Below, one piece after another: positions 14,929 through 23,226 of a stretch of DNA of 64,000 nt. Both the position numbers and the translations under genes were made by a program. The stretch's first letter is position 1, and each line of letters begins with the position of its first letter. The notes beneath the pieces are model-generated. The model was not told where the DNA came from, searched no databases, and worked only from the letters and a program-made list of their open reading frames with translations. The stretch comes from Streptomyces cirratus (GTDB taxonomy: Bacteria > Actinomycetota > Actinomycetes > Streptomycetales > Streptomycetaceae): assembly GCF_014650775.1 (NCBI RefSeq), contig NZ_BMVP01000001.1, positions 1,027,739 to 1,091,738 on the forward strand. Reading direction: 5' to 3'.

Positions 14929-16248
14929 ATGCCGTACGCCACCTCCGCCCCCCGTATGACCGTCTCCGGCTCCACCCTCGTCCACGTCTCCTTCTCCAGG
15001 CGCCCCTCGCGCCCCTCGCGCCCCTCGGTCCCTGTGGGCCCCGCGGGCTTCGGGCCGTTGCGCCGGACTCCGCCCGGTGAAGGCCGGGCGGGGGCACCCG
15101 GCCCCTACCGGCGGCTGTTCGCGCTGCCCGGGGCGCGGGCCTTCACCGCCGGGAACCTCCTCGCCCGGCTGCCCATGGGGATGTTCGGGGTCAGCGCGGT
15201 GATGATGATCGCCGGGCAGCGGGGTTCGTACGCCCTGGCCGGCGCCGTCACCGCGACGGGCATGGCGGCCACCGCGCTGGCCGCGCCCTGGACGGCCCGG
15301 TTGGTCGACCGCCACGGCCAGGCCCGGGTCGCCGTCCCGGCCACGCTGATCGCGGTCCTCGGCTCGCTCGCGCTGGTCCTGGGCGTCCGTACCCACGCAC
15401 CGGCCTGGACGCTGTTCGCCTCGTACGCGGCGACCGCCACCACCCCCAACATCGGCGGGATGTCCCGCGCCCGCTGGACCCACCTGCTGCGCGACCGGCC
15501 CGCCGAGCACCACGCGGCGATGTCCTTCGAACAGGCCGCCGACGAGCTGTGCTTCATGCTCGGCCCGGTCGTGGCGGCGTTCCTGTGCTCGGCCGTCTTC
15601 CCCGAGGCCGGCACCCTCACGGCCGCCGCCCTGCTGCTCACCGGCATGCTGCTCTTCACGTCCCGGCGTGCCACCGAGCCCCCCGTGGCCGCGCTGCGCC
15701 CGCGCGGCTCGGCGCTGCGGGCCGTGGCTCCGCTGCTGCCGCTGTTCCTCGCCCTGGGCGTGATGTTCGGCGCGATGGAGGTCACCTCGATCGCACACCT
15801 CGGCGCCCTGGGCCTCGGCGCCGCCTCCGGGCCGGTCCTGGCGCTCCAGGCCCTCGGCTCCTGCGCGGCCGGCCTGCTCTACGGGGCGCTGCGCCCGCGC
15901 GGCCTGACCACCTGCCTCGTGGCGCTGGCCGCGGCCATGGCCCTGCCCTGGGCGGCGGCTGCCGCGGGCTCGCTGCCGCTGCTGGCCGCGGCCCTCCTCC
16001 TGGCGGGCATCGCCACCGCCCCGACGATGGTGACGGCGATGTCCCGCGTCCACCGCGTCACCCCCGAGGGCCGCCTCAACGAGGGCATGACCCTCGCGGT
16101 CACCGGGATCCTCGCCGGCATCGCCGCCGGCTCGGCCGGCGCCGGCCAGCTGATCGACCACCTCGGCCCCCCGAGCGCCTACGCCCTCCCGGCGTCCGCC
16201 GCCCTCCTGGCCCTGCTCACCTCGGCGCGGCGGTCACGCCTGGCATGA
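14929..16248 (+). CDS. MFS transporter
   Basis: A 439-residue major facilitator permease with about 12 hydrophobic helices. It begins with a long Pro/Arg/Ser-rich cytoplasmic arm (about 1-60) before LFALPGARAFTAGNLLARLPMGMFGVSAVMMI. The loop ARLVDRHGQARVAVP is the MFS motif-A position. Substrate unknown; the family is usually annotated as drug or metabolite efflux. The ATG at 14929 has GGAGG eight bases upstream, which decides this start. It is divergent from the LysR gene and convergent with the phosphotransferase gene. Frames open before 14929 are antisense to LysR and narK and are not coding. Confidence 0.88.
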   Translation: MPYATSAPRMTVSGSTLVHVSFSRRPSRPSRPSVPVGPAGFGPLRRTPPGEGRAGAPGPYRRLFALPGARAFTAGNLLARLPMGMFGVSAVMMIAGQRGSYALAGAVTATGMAATALAAPWTARLVDRHGQARVAVPATLIAVLGSLALVLGVRTHAPAWTLFASYAATATTPNIGGMSRARWTHLLRDRPAEHHAAMSFEQAADELCFMLGPVVAAFLCSAVFPEAGTLTAAALLLTGMLLFTSRRATEPPVAALRPRGSALRAVAPLLPLFLALGVMFGAMEVTSIAHLGALGLGAASGPVLALQALGSCAAGLLYGALRPRGLTTCLVALAAAMALPWAAAAAGSLPLLAAALLLAGIATAPTMVTAMSRVHRVTPEGRLNEGMTLAVTGILAGIAAGSAGAGQLIDHLGPPSAYALPASAALLALLTSARRSRLA

Positions 16249-16304
16249 CCGCGGTTCATGTACATCCAGAACAGCTCTGATGCGTCGGATCCCCTGATCC
16301 CCAC

Positions 16305-17201
16305 CTACGCGGAGGCCGCGAGGATTTCGCGGATGACGTGCCGGGCGTTCGCCGAGATGACCGGGTTGGTCGTCCGGTAGTACGGGAGCTGGATGACCGC
16401 CATGGACAGCGCCCAGCCTCTGCTGCGGGCCCAGGTCGCGTCGTCCACGTCCACCGCCCCGCGGTACGCCGGCCGGGCCGCGGAGGGCAACAGGTTCCAG
16501 GCGGGGATGAGGTCGGTGGCCGGTTCGCCCATGCCGACGGTTCCGAAGTCGATGACCGCGCCGACGCGGTGGCCGACGAGCAGCAGGTTGCTCGGCATCA
16601 GGTCGGAGTGCGTCCAGCAGGCCGGGCCTGTCCACGGGGGCGCCGCGAGCGCCTCTTCCCAGGCCTCGGTGATCTCATCGGCGTCGAAGGGTTCGTCGGT
16701 GCGGCGCAATGCCTCGATGGCCGCCCGCACCTCCGGGTCTTGGGCGATCAGCGGCTCGCCTCCGCGGTGCGCGGGGGGACCGCCGGGGAGGTCGATACCG
16801 CGGAACGCGCGCGCGAACCCGGCGAGGTCACGCGCCACGCGTTCGGGTTCGGCCAGGTGCCCTTCGACGGGGTTGCGTCCTTCGATCCACCGGTGCACCG
16901 CCCACGCCAGGGGGTACCCCTCGCCCGGGGCGCCGGTCGCCACCACTTCCGGGACCGGCAGGGGCAGCAGCGGCGCGAGCCGCGGGAGCAGCCGTGCCTC
17001 CATCGCGATGGCGTCGTCGCCGCCGGGGCGCAGCGGCAGCCGGACGGTCAGGTCCTCTCCGAGCCGGTAGATCGCGTTGACCGTGCCCCCGGAGGCGAGT
17101 CGCGATATCGGCAGCTCCGCCCACTGCGGGAACTGAGCGCGCAGCAGCCGCCGTACCAGGCCGGCGTCGGTCCACGCTTCGTCGGCGTGCATCCTGCCCA
17201 T
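16305..17201 (-). CDS. APH-family phosphotransferase
   Basis: A 298-residue aminoglycoside phosphotransferase-fold protein. Brenner's motif is WTHSDLMPSNLL (catalytic Asp in HSD) and the metal-binding loop is VIDFGTVGMGEPATDL. The N-terminal lobe has NAIYRLGEDLTVRLPLRPGG. These enzymes phosphorylate drugs, sugars or other small alcohols; nothing here identifies the substrate and drug resistance should not be assumed. The starts at 17201 (MGRMHADE) and 17192 (MHADE) are both possible; 17201 follows GGTGGGG. It lies between the tmRNA terminator and a convergent MFS gene. tmRNA 3' ends are common integration sites, but I see no second copy of the tmRNA end. Confidence 0.85.
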   Translation of the reverse strand: MGRMHADEAWTDAGLVRRLLRAQFPQWAELPISRLASGGTVNAIYRLGEDLTVRLPLRPGGDDAIAMEARLLPRLAPLLPLPVPEVVATGAPGEGYPLAWAVHRWIEGRNPVEGHLAEPERVARDLAGFARAFRGIDLPGGPPAHRGGEPLIAQDPEVRAAIEALRRTDEPFDADEITEAWEEALAAPPWTGPACWTHSDLMPSNLLLVGHRVGAVIDFGTVGMGEPATDLIPAWNLLPSAARPAYRGAVDVDDATWARSRGWALSMAVIQLPYYRTTNPVISANARHVIREILAASA

Positions 17202-17240
17202 GCCCCACCACTTTCGCGTTCGAGCCAAGAGTCTGCATGA

Positions 17241-17275
17241 CGAAGGCCCCGCAGTCGGTGACTGCGGGGCCTTCG
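17241..17275. terminator. tmRNA terminator
   Basis: CGAAGGCCCCGCAGTC (17241-17256) and GACTGCGGGGCCTTCG (17260-17275) form a perfect 16-bp stem with a three-base loop, 15 bases downstream of the tmRNA 3' end on the minus strand. Confidence 0.8.
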
Positions 17276-17290
17276 CCCACATGGGATGAG

Positions 17291-17676
17291 TGGAGATGGC
17301 GGGAATCGAACCCGCGTCCAACGGTGCAGAAGCAGGGCTTCTCCGAGCGCAGTCCGCTGCGCTTTTCTCGGCCCCGGAGATCACACGGACAAGTCTCCGA
17401 CGGGCTCAGTCACTGTTTGATTTCCCTCAGGCCCCCGTGACCGGGGCTAGAGGTTTAGATCCCTAATTGACGCCAGGATCCGGACCGGGACCACTTCCGG
17501 GCTGACGCTCCTCACAGAGGCTTCAGCTCACTGTTATTAGGCAGCGAGGGTGAAGCGGGAGTTATCGCTCTTGGTGTTGGCGATTATTTTTTGCGACAGG
17601 TGGTTTACGAGATCATTGCCGCTTCCTCGGCTCGCTTCCCCTGCATCGACATCCGCTGTCGAAACCGATCATCCCC
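17291..17676 (-). ncRNA. ssrA: transfer-messenger RNA
   Basis: The 10Sa RNA that rescues stalled ribosomes with SmpB. On the minus strand the 5' end GGGGATG pairs with the 3' CATCTCC of the acceptor stem. The 3' domain contains the T-arm GGTTCGATTCCCGCC; CCA is not encoded. The resume codon and tag read GCC AAC ACC AAG ... GCT GCC TAA, giving ANTKSDNSRFTLAA, with TAATAA at the end. The length is 386 nt without CCA. It lies just downstream of smpB on the same strand, and a strong terminator follows. Confidence 0.95.
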
Positions 17677-17786
17677 ATGTTTTTTTGACAAACCGCGCTG
17701 CCCGGAGGCGGTGCGGTGCTTCGCCCATGGTACGCGAAGTGGACCACGGGATGCCAGGTGATTAACCGCGTGCCCGCCCGGGCGGG

Positions 17787-18272
17787 CTAGACCGTGCCCC
17801 GCTGCTTGCGGCGGATCGCCGAGATCGCGCGGTTCGTCTCGCGGGTGTCCTGCTTCTCCCGCAGCGTCTGGCGCTTGTCGTACTCCTTCTTGCCCTTCGC
17901 CAGCGCGATCTCGATCTTCGCCCGGCCGTCCTTGAAGTACAGCGTCAGCGGCACGATCGTGTGGCCCGACTCGTCCGCCTTGCGCGCCAGCTTGTCGATC
18001 TCCTCCCGGTGCATCAGGAGCTTGCGCTTGCGCCGGGCGCTGTGGTTGGTCCACGTCCCCTGGCTGTACTCCGGCACGTGCACGTTGTACAGCCAGGCCT
18101 CGTTGCCCTCCACCGACACGAAGCCGTCGACGAGGGAGGCCCGCCCCTGGCGCAGGGACTTGACCTCGGTGCCGGTGAGTACGAGACCGCACTCGTAGGT
18201 GTCGAGGATCGTGTAGTCGTGCCGCGCCTTCTTGTTCTGGGCGATCAGCTTCCGCCCTTTTTCCTTAGCCAT
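17787..18272 (-). CDS. smpB: SsrA-binding protein
   Basis: A 161-residue SmpB, the tmRNA partner in trans-translation. It has the beta-barrel signature [19 protein letters not shown] and the tail [22 protein letters not shown], whose basic C-terminal helix enters the decoding centre. The ATG at 18272 ([20 protein letters not shown]) is the family start. It is followed on the same strand by ssrA after 110 bases, keeping the two rescue components linked, and preceded by a secreted S41 protease gene 18 bases upstream, so it may be cotranscribed with it. Confidence 0.96.
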   Translation of the reverse strand: MAKEKGRKLIAQNKKARHDYTILDTYECGLVLTGTEVKSLRQGRASLVDGFVSVEGNEAWLYNVHVPEYSQGTWTNHSARRKRKLLMHREEIDKLARKADESGHTIVPLTLYFKDGRAKIEIALAKGKKEYDKRQTLREKQDTRETNRAISAIRRKQRGTV

Positions 18273-18290
18273 AGTGCGGTCATTTTCGCA

Positions 18291-19475
18291 CTACGGACCC
18301 ACCCCGAGGCCACCCAATACTCCGAGGGCCCGCTCTTCGGCGCCGTCGGCCGCCGTCAGGTCGGGGGTGATGCCCCTCCCGTCGATGCTGCGGCCCGCAG
18401 GGGTGCGGTACGTGCCCACCGTCAGCTCCGCCACCGAGCCGTCCGGCAGCTGCGTCGGCATCTGCACCGTGCCCTTGCCGAAGGTGCGGGTGCCGACCGT
18501 CACCGCCCGGCCGCGGTCCTGGAGGGCGCCGGTGACGAGCTCGGCGGCGCTCATCGTGCCCCCGTCGACCAGCGCCACCAGCGGCCGGGCGGTGTCGCCG
18601 CCCGGCTCGGCGTACAGGGCGCGCTCTGAGCCCCGTACGTCGTACGTCGCCACGAGCCCCCCGTCCAGGAAGGCGGAGGCGGCCGTCACGGCCTCGGTGA
18701 CCAGCCCGCCCGGATTGCCGCGCAGGTCCAGCAGTACGCCCCCGCCGGGCGGGGCCGCGCGGACGGCGTCCCGGACGCGGTCCCCCGAGCCCCGGGTGAA
18801 GGAGGCGACCTTGATGACGGTGGTGCCGTCGGCGAGGCGCCGTGCGGTCACCGGATCGGCGCTGAGCTGCTCGCGGCGGACCGTCTCGGTGAGGTCGGCG
18901 CCGTCCCGGCTGAGGCCCAGCACCACCGGGGTCCCGGCCTCGCCGCGCAGCATCGCCACCACGTCGGCGACGGACAGCCCCGTGACGCCGCGGCCGTCCA
19001 CGCTCAGCAGCCGGTCCCCGGCGCGCAGCCCGGCCCGCGCGGCGGGGCCCTCGGGCTGGACCCGCTCCACCTCGATCCGGCCGTCGCGGCGGCGCCCGGC
19101 CCACACCCCGACACCGGTCCAGTGACCGTCGAGGTCATCGGCGAAGGCGGCGTACTCTGCGGGGTCGTAGACGGCGCCCCAGCGGTCGCCGCTGCGGCTG
19201 ACCTCCTCCTCGGCGGCCCTCTTGCCGGACTTGCCCTCCGCGACGGCCTCCGCGACGGCCCGGGCCACGGCGTCCCGGTCGGCGGTGCCCGCCTCACGGG
19301 GGGCCGCGGCCGCACCGGCCTCCGTACGGGCGGCCCGTGACTGCGGGGCGGCGGCGTCCGCGCCCCAGCAGCCGGAGCCGGCGGCCGCAGTGACCGACAC
19401 GAGGAAGACCAACGTCAAAGCGGCCCCGCGACGCAGGTCACGGGGCCGGGGACAGTGGTCGGGGGAACCCGGCAT
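18291..19475 (-). CDS. S41 family C-terminal processing protease
   Basis: A 394-residue tail-specific (Ctp) protease. An N-terminal signal segment (about 17-38, ALTLVFLVSVTAAAGSGC) directs export. A Cys follows, but the preceding GSG is not a proper lipobox. A PDZ domain spans about 122-200 (GPAARAGLRAGDRLLSVDG). The S41 domain carries the Ser309 nucleophile in DGGTMSAAEL and Lys334 in GTRTFGKGTVQ. It should cleave C-terminal tails of extracytoplasmic proteins. The ATG is at 19475. It lies between ftsX and smpB, all on one strand; the proximity to FtsEX hints at envelope quality control, which is inference. Confidence 0.92.
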   Translation of the reverse strand: MPGSPDHCPRPRDLRRGAALTLVFLVSVTAAAGSGCWGADAAAPQSRAARTEAGAAAAPREAGTADRDAVARAVAEAVAEGKSGKRAAEEEVSRSGDRWGAVYDPAEYAAFADDLDGHWTGVGVWAGRRRDGRIEVERVQPEGPAARAGLRAGDRLLSVDGRGVTGLSVADVVAMLRGEAGTPVVLGLSRDGADLTETVRREQLSADPVTARRLADGTTVIKVASFTRGSGDRVRDAVRAAPPGGGVLLDLRGNPGGLVTEAVTAASAFLDGGLVATYDVRGSERALYAEPGGDTARPLVALVDGGTMSAAELVTGALQDRGRAVTVGTRTFGKGTVQMPTQLPDGSVAELTVGTYRTPAGRSIDGRGITPDLTAADGAEERALGVLGGLGVGP

Positions 19476-19577
19476 GGCGCCGAGTCTAGGACAAGGCCCG
19501 CGCGCACACGGCGCGTTGGGCGCACGTCACACGGGGCGCTCGTCACACCTTCGGAGCCCGGCGGACCTTGAGGCTGG

Positions 19578-20549
19578 TCAGACCTTGAGGTACTTGCGCA
19601 ACGCGACGAAGGCCGCCAGCGAGGGCATCAGCAGGCCGACGACCAGCACCAGCGGCAGCTTGGTGAAGACGGAGTCCCAGCCGATGAAGTTGATCAGCTC
19701 CAGCTTGTGGCGCAGATCCACGCCGTGATCGATCACGAAGTACTGCCCGGCCCCGAGCATCACGCAGGCGAGCACCGCGCCGATCAGCCCGGCGACGGCC
19801 GCCTCCATGATGAAGGGCACCTGGATGTAGAAGCCGGAGGCTCCGACGAGCCGCATGATCCCGGTCTCCCGCCGACGGCTGAACGCCGAGACGCGCACCG
19901 TGTTGACGATCAGCAGCAGCGCCACGATCAGCATGATCATCATGATGCCGAGCGCCGCCCAGTTGAGCGTACCGAGGAGGCTGAACAGGTTGTCGACCTC
20001 GGAGCTCTGGTCGGCCACCGACTGCACGCCGTCCCGGCCGGCGAACGCGGACGTGATGACCTTGTACTGCTCCGGGTTCTTGAGCTTGACCCGGAAGGAG
20101 TCCGGCATCTGGTCGGGGGTGACGACCGAGGCCAGCGCGGTCTGGCCGTACCGCTCCTTGTAGTGCTTGTACGCCTCGTCGGAGGACTCGTACGTGACGC
20201 TCTGCACGAGGTCCAGCTTCTTGAGGTCGGCCTCGATCCGCTGCTTCTGCTCGGGGGTCACCGCACCCTTGGCGCAGGGGCCCTTCGCGACGGCCCCGCT
20301 GTCCCCCTTGGCCGCGGCGTCGGTCGCGGCGTCGGCGGCGTCCTTCGCGTCGCTCTTGTTGCAGAGGTAGACCGTGACGTTGACCTTGTCGTACCAGTAC
20401 CCCTTCATCGCGCTGACCTGGTCGCGCATGAGCAGGGAGCCACCGAACAGGGCCAGCGACAGGGCCACGGAAATGATGACCGCGAAGGTCATGGTGAGAT
20501 TGCGACGGAGACCGACGCCGATCTCCGACATGACGAACTGGGCGCGCAT
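19578..20549 (-). CDS. ftsX: cell division protein FtsX (permease-like)
   Basis: A 323-residue FtsX with four membrane helices: one near residue 22-42, then three in the C-terminal half, and a large extracellular domain between helices 1 and 2 (about 45-225). With FtsE it controls peptidoglycan hydrolases at the membrane. The MRAQFVMSEIGVGLRRNLTM start and the C-terminal ALRKYLKV are typical. The extracellular loop contains a Ser/Ala/Asp-rich stretch (about 70-95), longer than in enterobacteria. The stop of ftsE is nine bases upstream, so the two form an operon. Confidence 0.95.
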   Translation of the reverse strand: MRAQFVMSEIGVGLRRNLTMTFAVIISVALSLALFGGSLLMRDQVSAMKGYWYDKVNVTVYLCNKSDAKDAADAATDAAAKGDSGAVAKGPCAKGAVTPEQKQRIEADLKKLDLVQSVTYESSDEAYKHYKERYGQTALASVVTPDQMPDSFRVKLKNPEQYKVITSAFAGRDGVQSVADQSSEVDNLFSLLGTLNWAALGIMMIMLIVALLLIVNTVRVSAFSRRRETGIMRLVGASGFYIQVPFIMEAAVAGLIGAVLACVMLGAGQYFVIDHGVDLRHKLELINFIGWDSVFTKLPLVLVVGLLMPSLAAFVALRKYLKV

Positions 20550-20558
20550 GGCGTCCTT

Positions 20559-21248
20559 TCAGTGCTGGTAGCCGTAGACGCCGCGCGACTGGTCGCGCAC
20601 GAGACGGCCCTGTTCGAGTTCGATGACGCGCTTGCGCATCTGGTCCACGATCTGCTGGTCGTGCGTCGCCATGATCACGGTGGTGCCGGTCCGGTTGATC
20701 CGGTCCAGCAGCTTCATGATCCCGACGGAGGTCTGCGGGTCCAGGTTGCCGGTCGGCTCGTCCGCGATCAGCAGGGCCGGGCGGTTGACGAAGGCGCGGG
20801 CGATGGCCACGCGCTGCTGCTCACCGCCGGACAGCTCACCGGGCATCCGCCCCTCCTTGCCGCCGAGGCCCACCAGCTCCAGGACCTGCGGGACGGCCTT
20901 GCGGATCTCGCCGCGCGGCTTGCCGATGACTTCCTGCGCGAAGGCGACGTTCTCCGCCACCGTCTTGTTGGGCAGCAGCCGGAAGTCCTGGAACACGGTC
21001 CCCAGCTGGCGCCGCATGTGCGGGACCTTCCAGTTGGAGAGCTTGGCGAGGTCCTTGCCCAGGACGTGCACCTGGCCGTGGCTGGCCCGCTCCTCGCGCA
21101 GCACCAGCCGCAGGAACGTGGACTTGCCGGAGCCGGAGGAGCCGACGAGGAAGACGAACTCGCCCTTCGCGATCTCCAGCGAGACATCTCTGAGTGCGGG
21201 GCGGCTCTGCTTCGGGTAGGACTTGGAGACGCTGTCGAATCGGATCAC
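20559..21248 (-). CDS. ftsE: cell division ATP-binding protein FtsE
   Basis: A 229-residue ABC ATPase and partner of FtsX. Walker A is [13 protein letters not shown], the signature is [15 protein letters not shown], and Walker B is [15 protein letters not shown] chose the GTG at 21248 ([14 protein letters not shown]), the conserved FtsE N-terminus; residues further upstream in the same frame look non-coding. It is first in the ftsE-ftsX pair and divergent from the zinc-ribbon gene at 21491. Confidence 0.95.
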   Translation of the reverse strand: MIRFDSVSKSYPKQSRPALRDVSLEIAKGEFVFLVGSSGSGKSTFLRLVLREERASHGQVHVLGKDLAKLSNWKVPHMRRQLGTVFQDFRLLPNKTVAENVAFAQEVIGKPRGEIRKAVPQVLELVGLGGKEGRMPGELSGGEQQRVAIARAFVNRPALLIADEPTGNLDPQTSVGIMKLLDRINRTGTTVIMATHDQQIVDQMRKRVIELEQGRLVRDQSRGVYGYQH

Positions 21249-21490
21249 GGGTGCACCACGGTCGCCGGGAGTAGGTGTGCGTGACCATACGCGAACGGGC
21301 GCGCGGTGTGGGCCCGGCATCCGGAGTTGCCCGATATGTCCCCGCGTCCCGTACGAGCTGGGGAGTGATTGCCCGGACGGGCCGCGCCGAATGTCGCCGA
21401 AGCTGGCACAGTGGTAGGGGGAACGGACTCGTTCCCCGCACCGTTGTACCAGCGGACGACCGTCGTACCAGGGGACGAGAGGAGGAGCGC

Positions 21491-21679
21491 ATGACATATG
21501 ACCGGCTCGTGTGCGCGAACTGCGCCGCACCCGTGAGCCAGGGCCGCTGCCCTGTGTGCCGGGCGAACCGGGAGCGCCTCCAGCAGGAGAGCCCCTTCGC
21601 AGGCCTGAACCCGATGGCGCTCATCGCGCTGCTGGTGATGCTGGTCGCCGCCCTCGCGGTGGTGGCCAAGGCCGCGTAG
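21491..21679 (+). CDS. small zinc-ribbon single-pass membrane protein
   Basis: A 62-residue protein with an N-terminal zinc ribbon ([21 protein letters not shown]: CxxC and CxxC) and one C-terminal membrane helix ([20 protein letters not shown]). The ATG at 21491 has a strong GGAGGAGC ribosome site. The metal ribbon should face the cytoplasm at the membrane. It is divergent from ftsE and convergent with prfB across a strong terminator. Its conservation beside ftsEX is something I recall rather than verified. Function unknown. Confidence 0.85.
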   Translation: MTYDRLVCANCAAPVSQGRCPVCRANRERLQQESPFAGLNPMALIALLVMLVAALAVVAKAA

Positions 21680-21738
21680 TCCTCCACCGCGTCCCGATCA
21701 CCACAGGTCACCGAACGCGTGACCGATCGTGCAGACGG

Positions 21739-21772
21739 AAGGGCCCGGACACCTCGGGGTGTCCGGGCCCTT
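21739..21772. terminator. bidirectional terminator between zinc-ribbon gene and prfB
   Basis: AAGGGCCCGGACACC and GGTGTCCGGGCCCTT form a perfect 15-bp stem with a four-base loop, and both genes converge on it. Confidence 0.85.
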
Positions 21773-21800
21773 CTCACGTCCGGGTGGGTTGCGCGGTGGC

Positions 21801-22910
21801 TCAGGCGGTCTGTTCCTGCTGCTTGCGCCAGCGGATCCCGGCCTCCAGGAAGCCGTCGATCTCGCCGTCGAGCACCGCCTGCGGGTTGCCGACCTCGAAC
21901 TCCGTGCGCAGGTCCTTGACCATCTGGTACGGGTGCAGGACGTAGGACCGCATCTGGTTGCCCCAGGAGCTGCCGCCGTCCTTGAGGGCGTCCATCTTGG
22001 CCTGCTCCTCCTGGCGGCGCCGCTCCAGCAGCTTGGCCTGGAGCACGTTCATCGCGCTGGCCTTGTTCTGGATCTGCGACCGCTCGTTCTGGCAGGAGAC
22101 CACGATGCCGGTCGGCAGGTGCGTGATGCGCACCGCCGAGTCCGTCGTGTTGACGCCCTGGCCGCCGGGGCCGGAGGCGCGGTACACGTCGATGCGCAGC
22201 TCGCCCTCGTCGATCTCGACGTGGTCGCTGGACTCGACGACCGGCAGCACCTCGACGCCCGCGAAGGACGTCTGGCGGCGGCCCTGGTTGTCGAAGGGCG
22301 AGATCCGCACGAGGCGGTGGGTGCCCTGCTCGACGGAGAGGGTGCCGTAGGCGTACGGCGCCTTGACCACGAAGGTGGTCGACTTGATCCCGGCCTCTTC
22401 CGCGTACGAGGTCTCGTACACCTCGGTGGGGTAGCCGTGCCGCTCCGCCCACCGCAGGTACATGCGCTGGAGGCGTTCGGCGAAGTCGGAGGCGTCGACG
22501 CCGCCGGCCTCGGCGCGGATGTTGACCAGGGCCTCGCGCTCGGCGTACTCGCCGGAGAGCAGGGTCCGGACCTCCATCTCGTCCAGCGCCTTGCGCACGG
22601 AGACCAGCTCGGCCTCCGCCTCCGCGAGGGTGTCCGCGTCGTCCATCTCCTGGGCGAGCTCGAAGAGCACCGAGAGGTCGTCGATGCGCCCGCGCAGGGT
22701 CTCGGTCTTGCGGACCTCGGCCTGGAGGTGCGAAAGCTTGCTCGTGATCTTCTGGGCGGCCTCCGGGTCGTCCCACAGGGACGGCGCGGCTGCCTGCTCC
22801 TCGAGCACGGCGATATCTGCCCTCAGCTTGTCGAGGTCCAGGACGGCCTCGATCGACCCCATGGTCGAGGAGAGGGACTTCAGCTCTTCGGAAACATCGA
22901 CGACTGCCAC
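21801..22910 (-). CDS. prfB: peptide chain release factor 2
   Basis: A 369-residue RF2 that terminates translation at UGA and UAA. SPF at 204-206 is the UGA-reading tripeptide and GGQ at 249-251 the hydrolysis motif. The start is GTG at 22910. The frame is continuous, without the in-frame UGA autoregulatory +1 frameshift seen in E. coli and many other bacteria, so that feedback is absent here. It is convergent with the small zinc-ribbon gene and divergent from the leader peptide and oxygenase. Confidence 0.95.
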   Translation of the reverse strand: MAVVDVSEELKSLSSTMGSIEAVLDLDKLRADIAVLEEQAAAPSLWDDPEAAQKITSKLSHLQAEVRKTETLRGRIDDLSVLFELAQEMDDADTLAEAEAELVSVRKALDEMEVRTLLSGEYAEREALVNIRAEAGGVDASDFAERLQRMYLRWAERHGYPTEVYETSYAEEAGIKSTTFVVKAPYAYGTLSVEQGTHRLVRISPFDNQGRRQTSFAGVEVLPVVESSDHVEIDEGELRIDVYRASGPGGQGVNTTDSAVRITHLPTGIVVSCQNERSQIQNKASAMNVLQAKLLERRRQEEQAKMDALKDGGSSWGNQMRSYVLHPYQMVKDLRTEFEVGNPQAVLDGEIDGFLEAGIRWRKQQEQTA

Positions 22911-23002
22911 GGGTCCAGCGTAGCCGGTCCTCCGGCGGCACTCTCCGGCCAGGCCGGATCGGCCCGTACAGATCGAGTCGGGTACGGGCGTACGCTCACC
23001 GT

Positions 23003-23092
23003 ATGACCGTTCTACTCGTGAAGCGCCGCCATGTGGATCACATGCGTGTCACCACCACGAGCTGTCTGCCGCCGGACCTCGCACGAGCCTGA
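23003..23092 (+). CDS. 29-residue putative leader peptide (cis-regulatory)
   Basis: ATG at 23003 begins [20 protein letters not shown], followed by CLPPDLARA and TGA. The RRHVDxxRVxxxxC pattern with a single cysteine near the end matches the actinobacterial 'putative leader peptide' class, thought to attenuate downstream expression by ribosome stalling, probably in response to cysteine. No ribosome site precedes it. A TACGCT -10-like hexamer (about 22991-22996) ends six bases before the ATG, so the message may be leaderless. The peptide ends 134 bases before the 2-oxoglutarate oxygenase start, its presumed target. A CTA codon, rare here, is the fourth codon. Confidence 0.65.
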   Translation: MTVLLVKRRHVDHMRVTTTSCLPPDLARA

Positions 23093-23184
23093 TCAAACCC
23101 GATCCGACTTCGGTCCTGTACGCGGCTACGCGGCCTCCCGGCGCCACCCTTGCCGACGGCCTTCCTCACCCGCTGCCCCGCCAC

Positions 23185-23221
23185 CTCCGGGGAACAGGAC
23201 CCCGTGACATCCGAAACGGAG
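23185..23221 (+). promoter_or_regulatory. hairpin that can mask the oxygenase ribosome site
   Basis: CTCC (23185-23188) can pair with GGAG (23218-23221), the ribosome site of the oxygenase. GGGG (23189-23192) pairs with CCCC (23200-23203) inside. This would hide the site unless the leader peptide ribosome alters folding. The stem is short and the pairing inferred. Confidence 0.4.
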
Positions 23222-23226
23222 CCGTC

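Noticed and set aside
16305..17201. An aminoglycoside resistance gene
   Set aside because: The APH fold is shared by many kinases of unrelated substrates; nothing in sequence or context identifies a drug.
16249..17290. An integrated element carrying the phosphotransferase at the tmRNA 3' end
   Set aside because: I found no integrase and no second copy of the tmRNA end in the window; gene composition is like its neighbours.
17291..17320. A stand-alone tRNA gene, from the T-arm-like GGTTCGATTCCCGCC
   Set aside because: It is the 3' domain of the tmRNA; no anticodon arm is adjacent and the 5' half pairs at 17676.
22800..22910. Programmed +1 frameshift in prfB
   Set aside because: The reading frame is continuous from GTG through the RF2 core with no in-frame TGA near codon 25.
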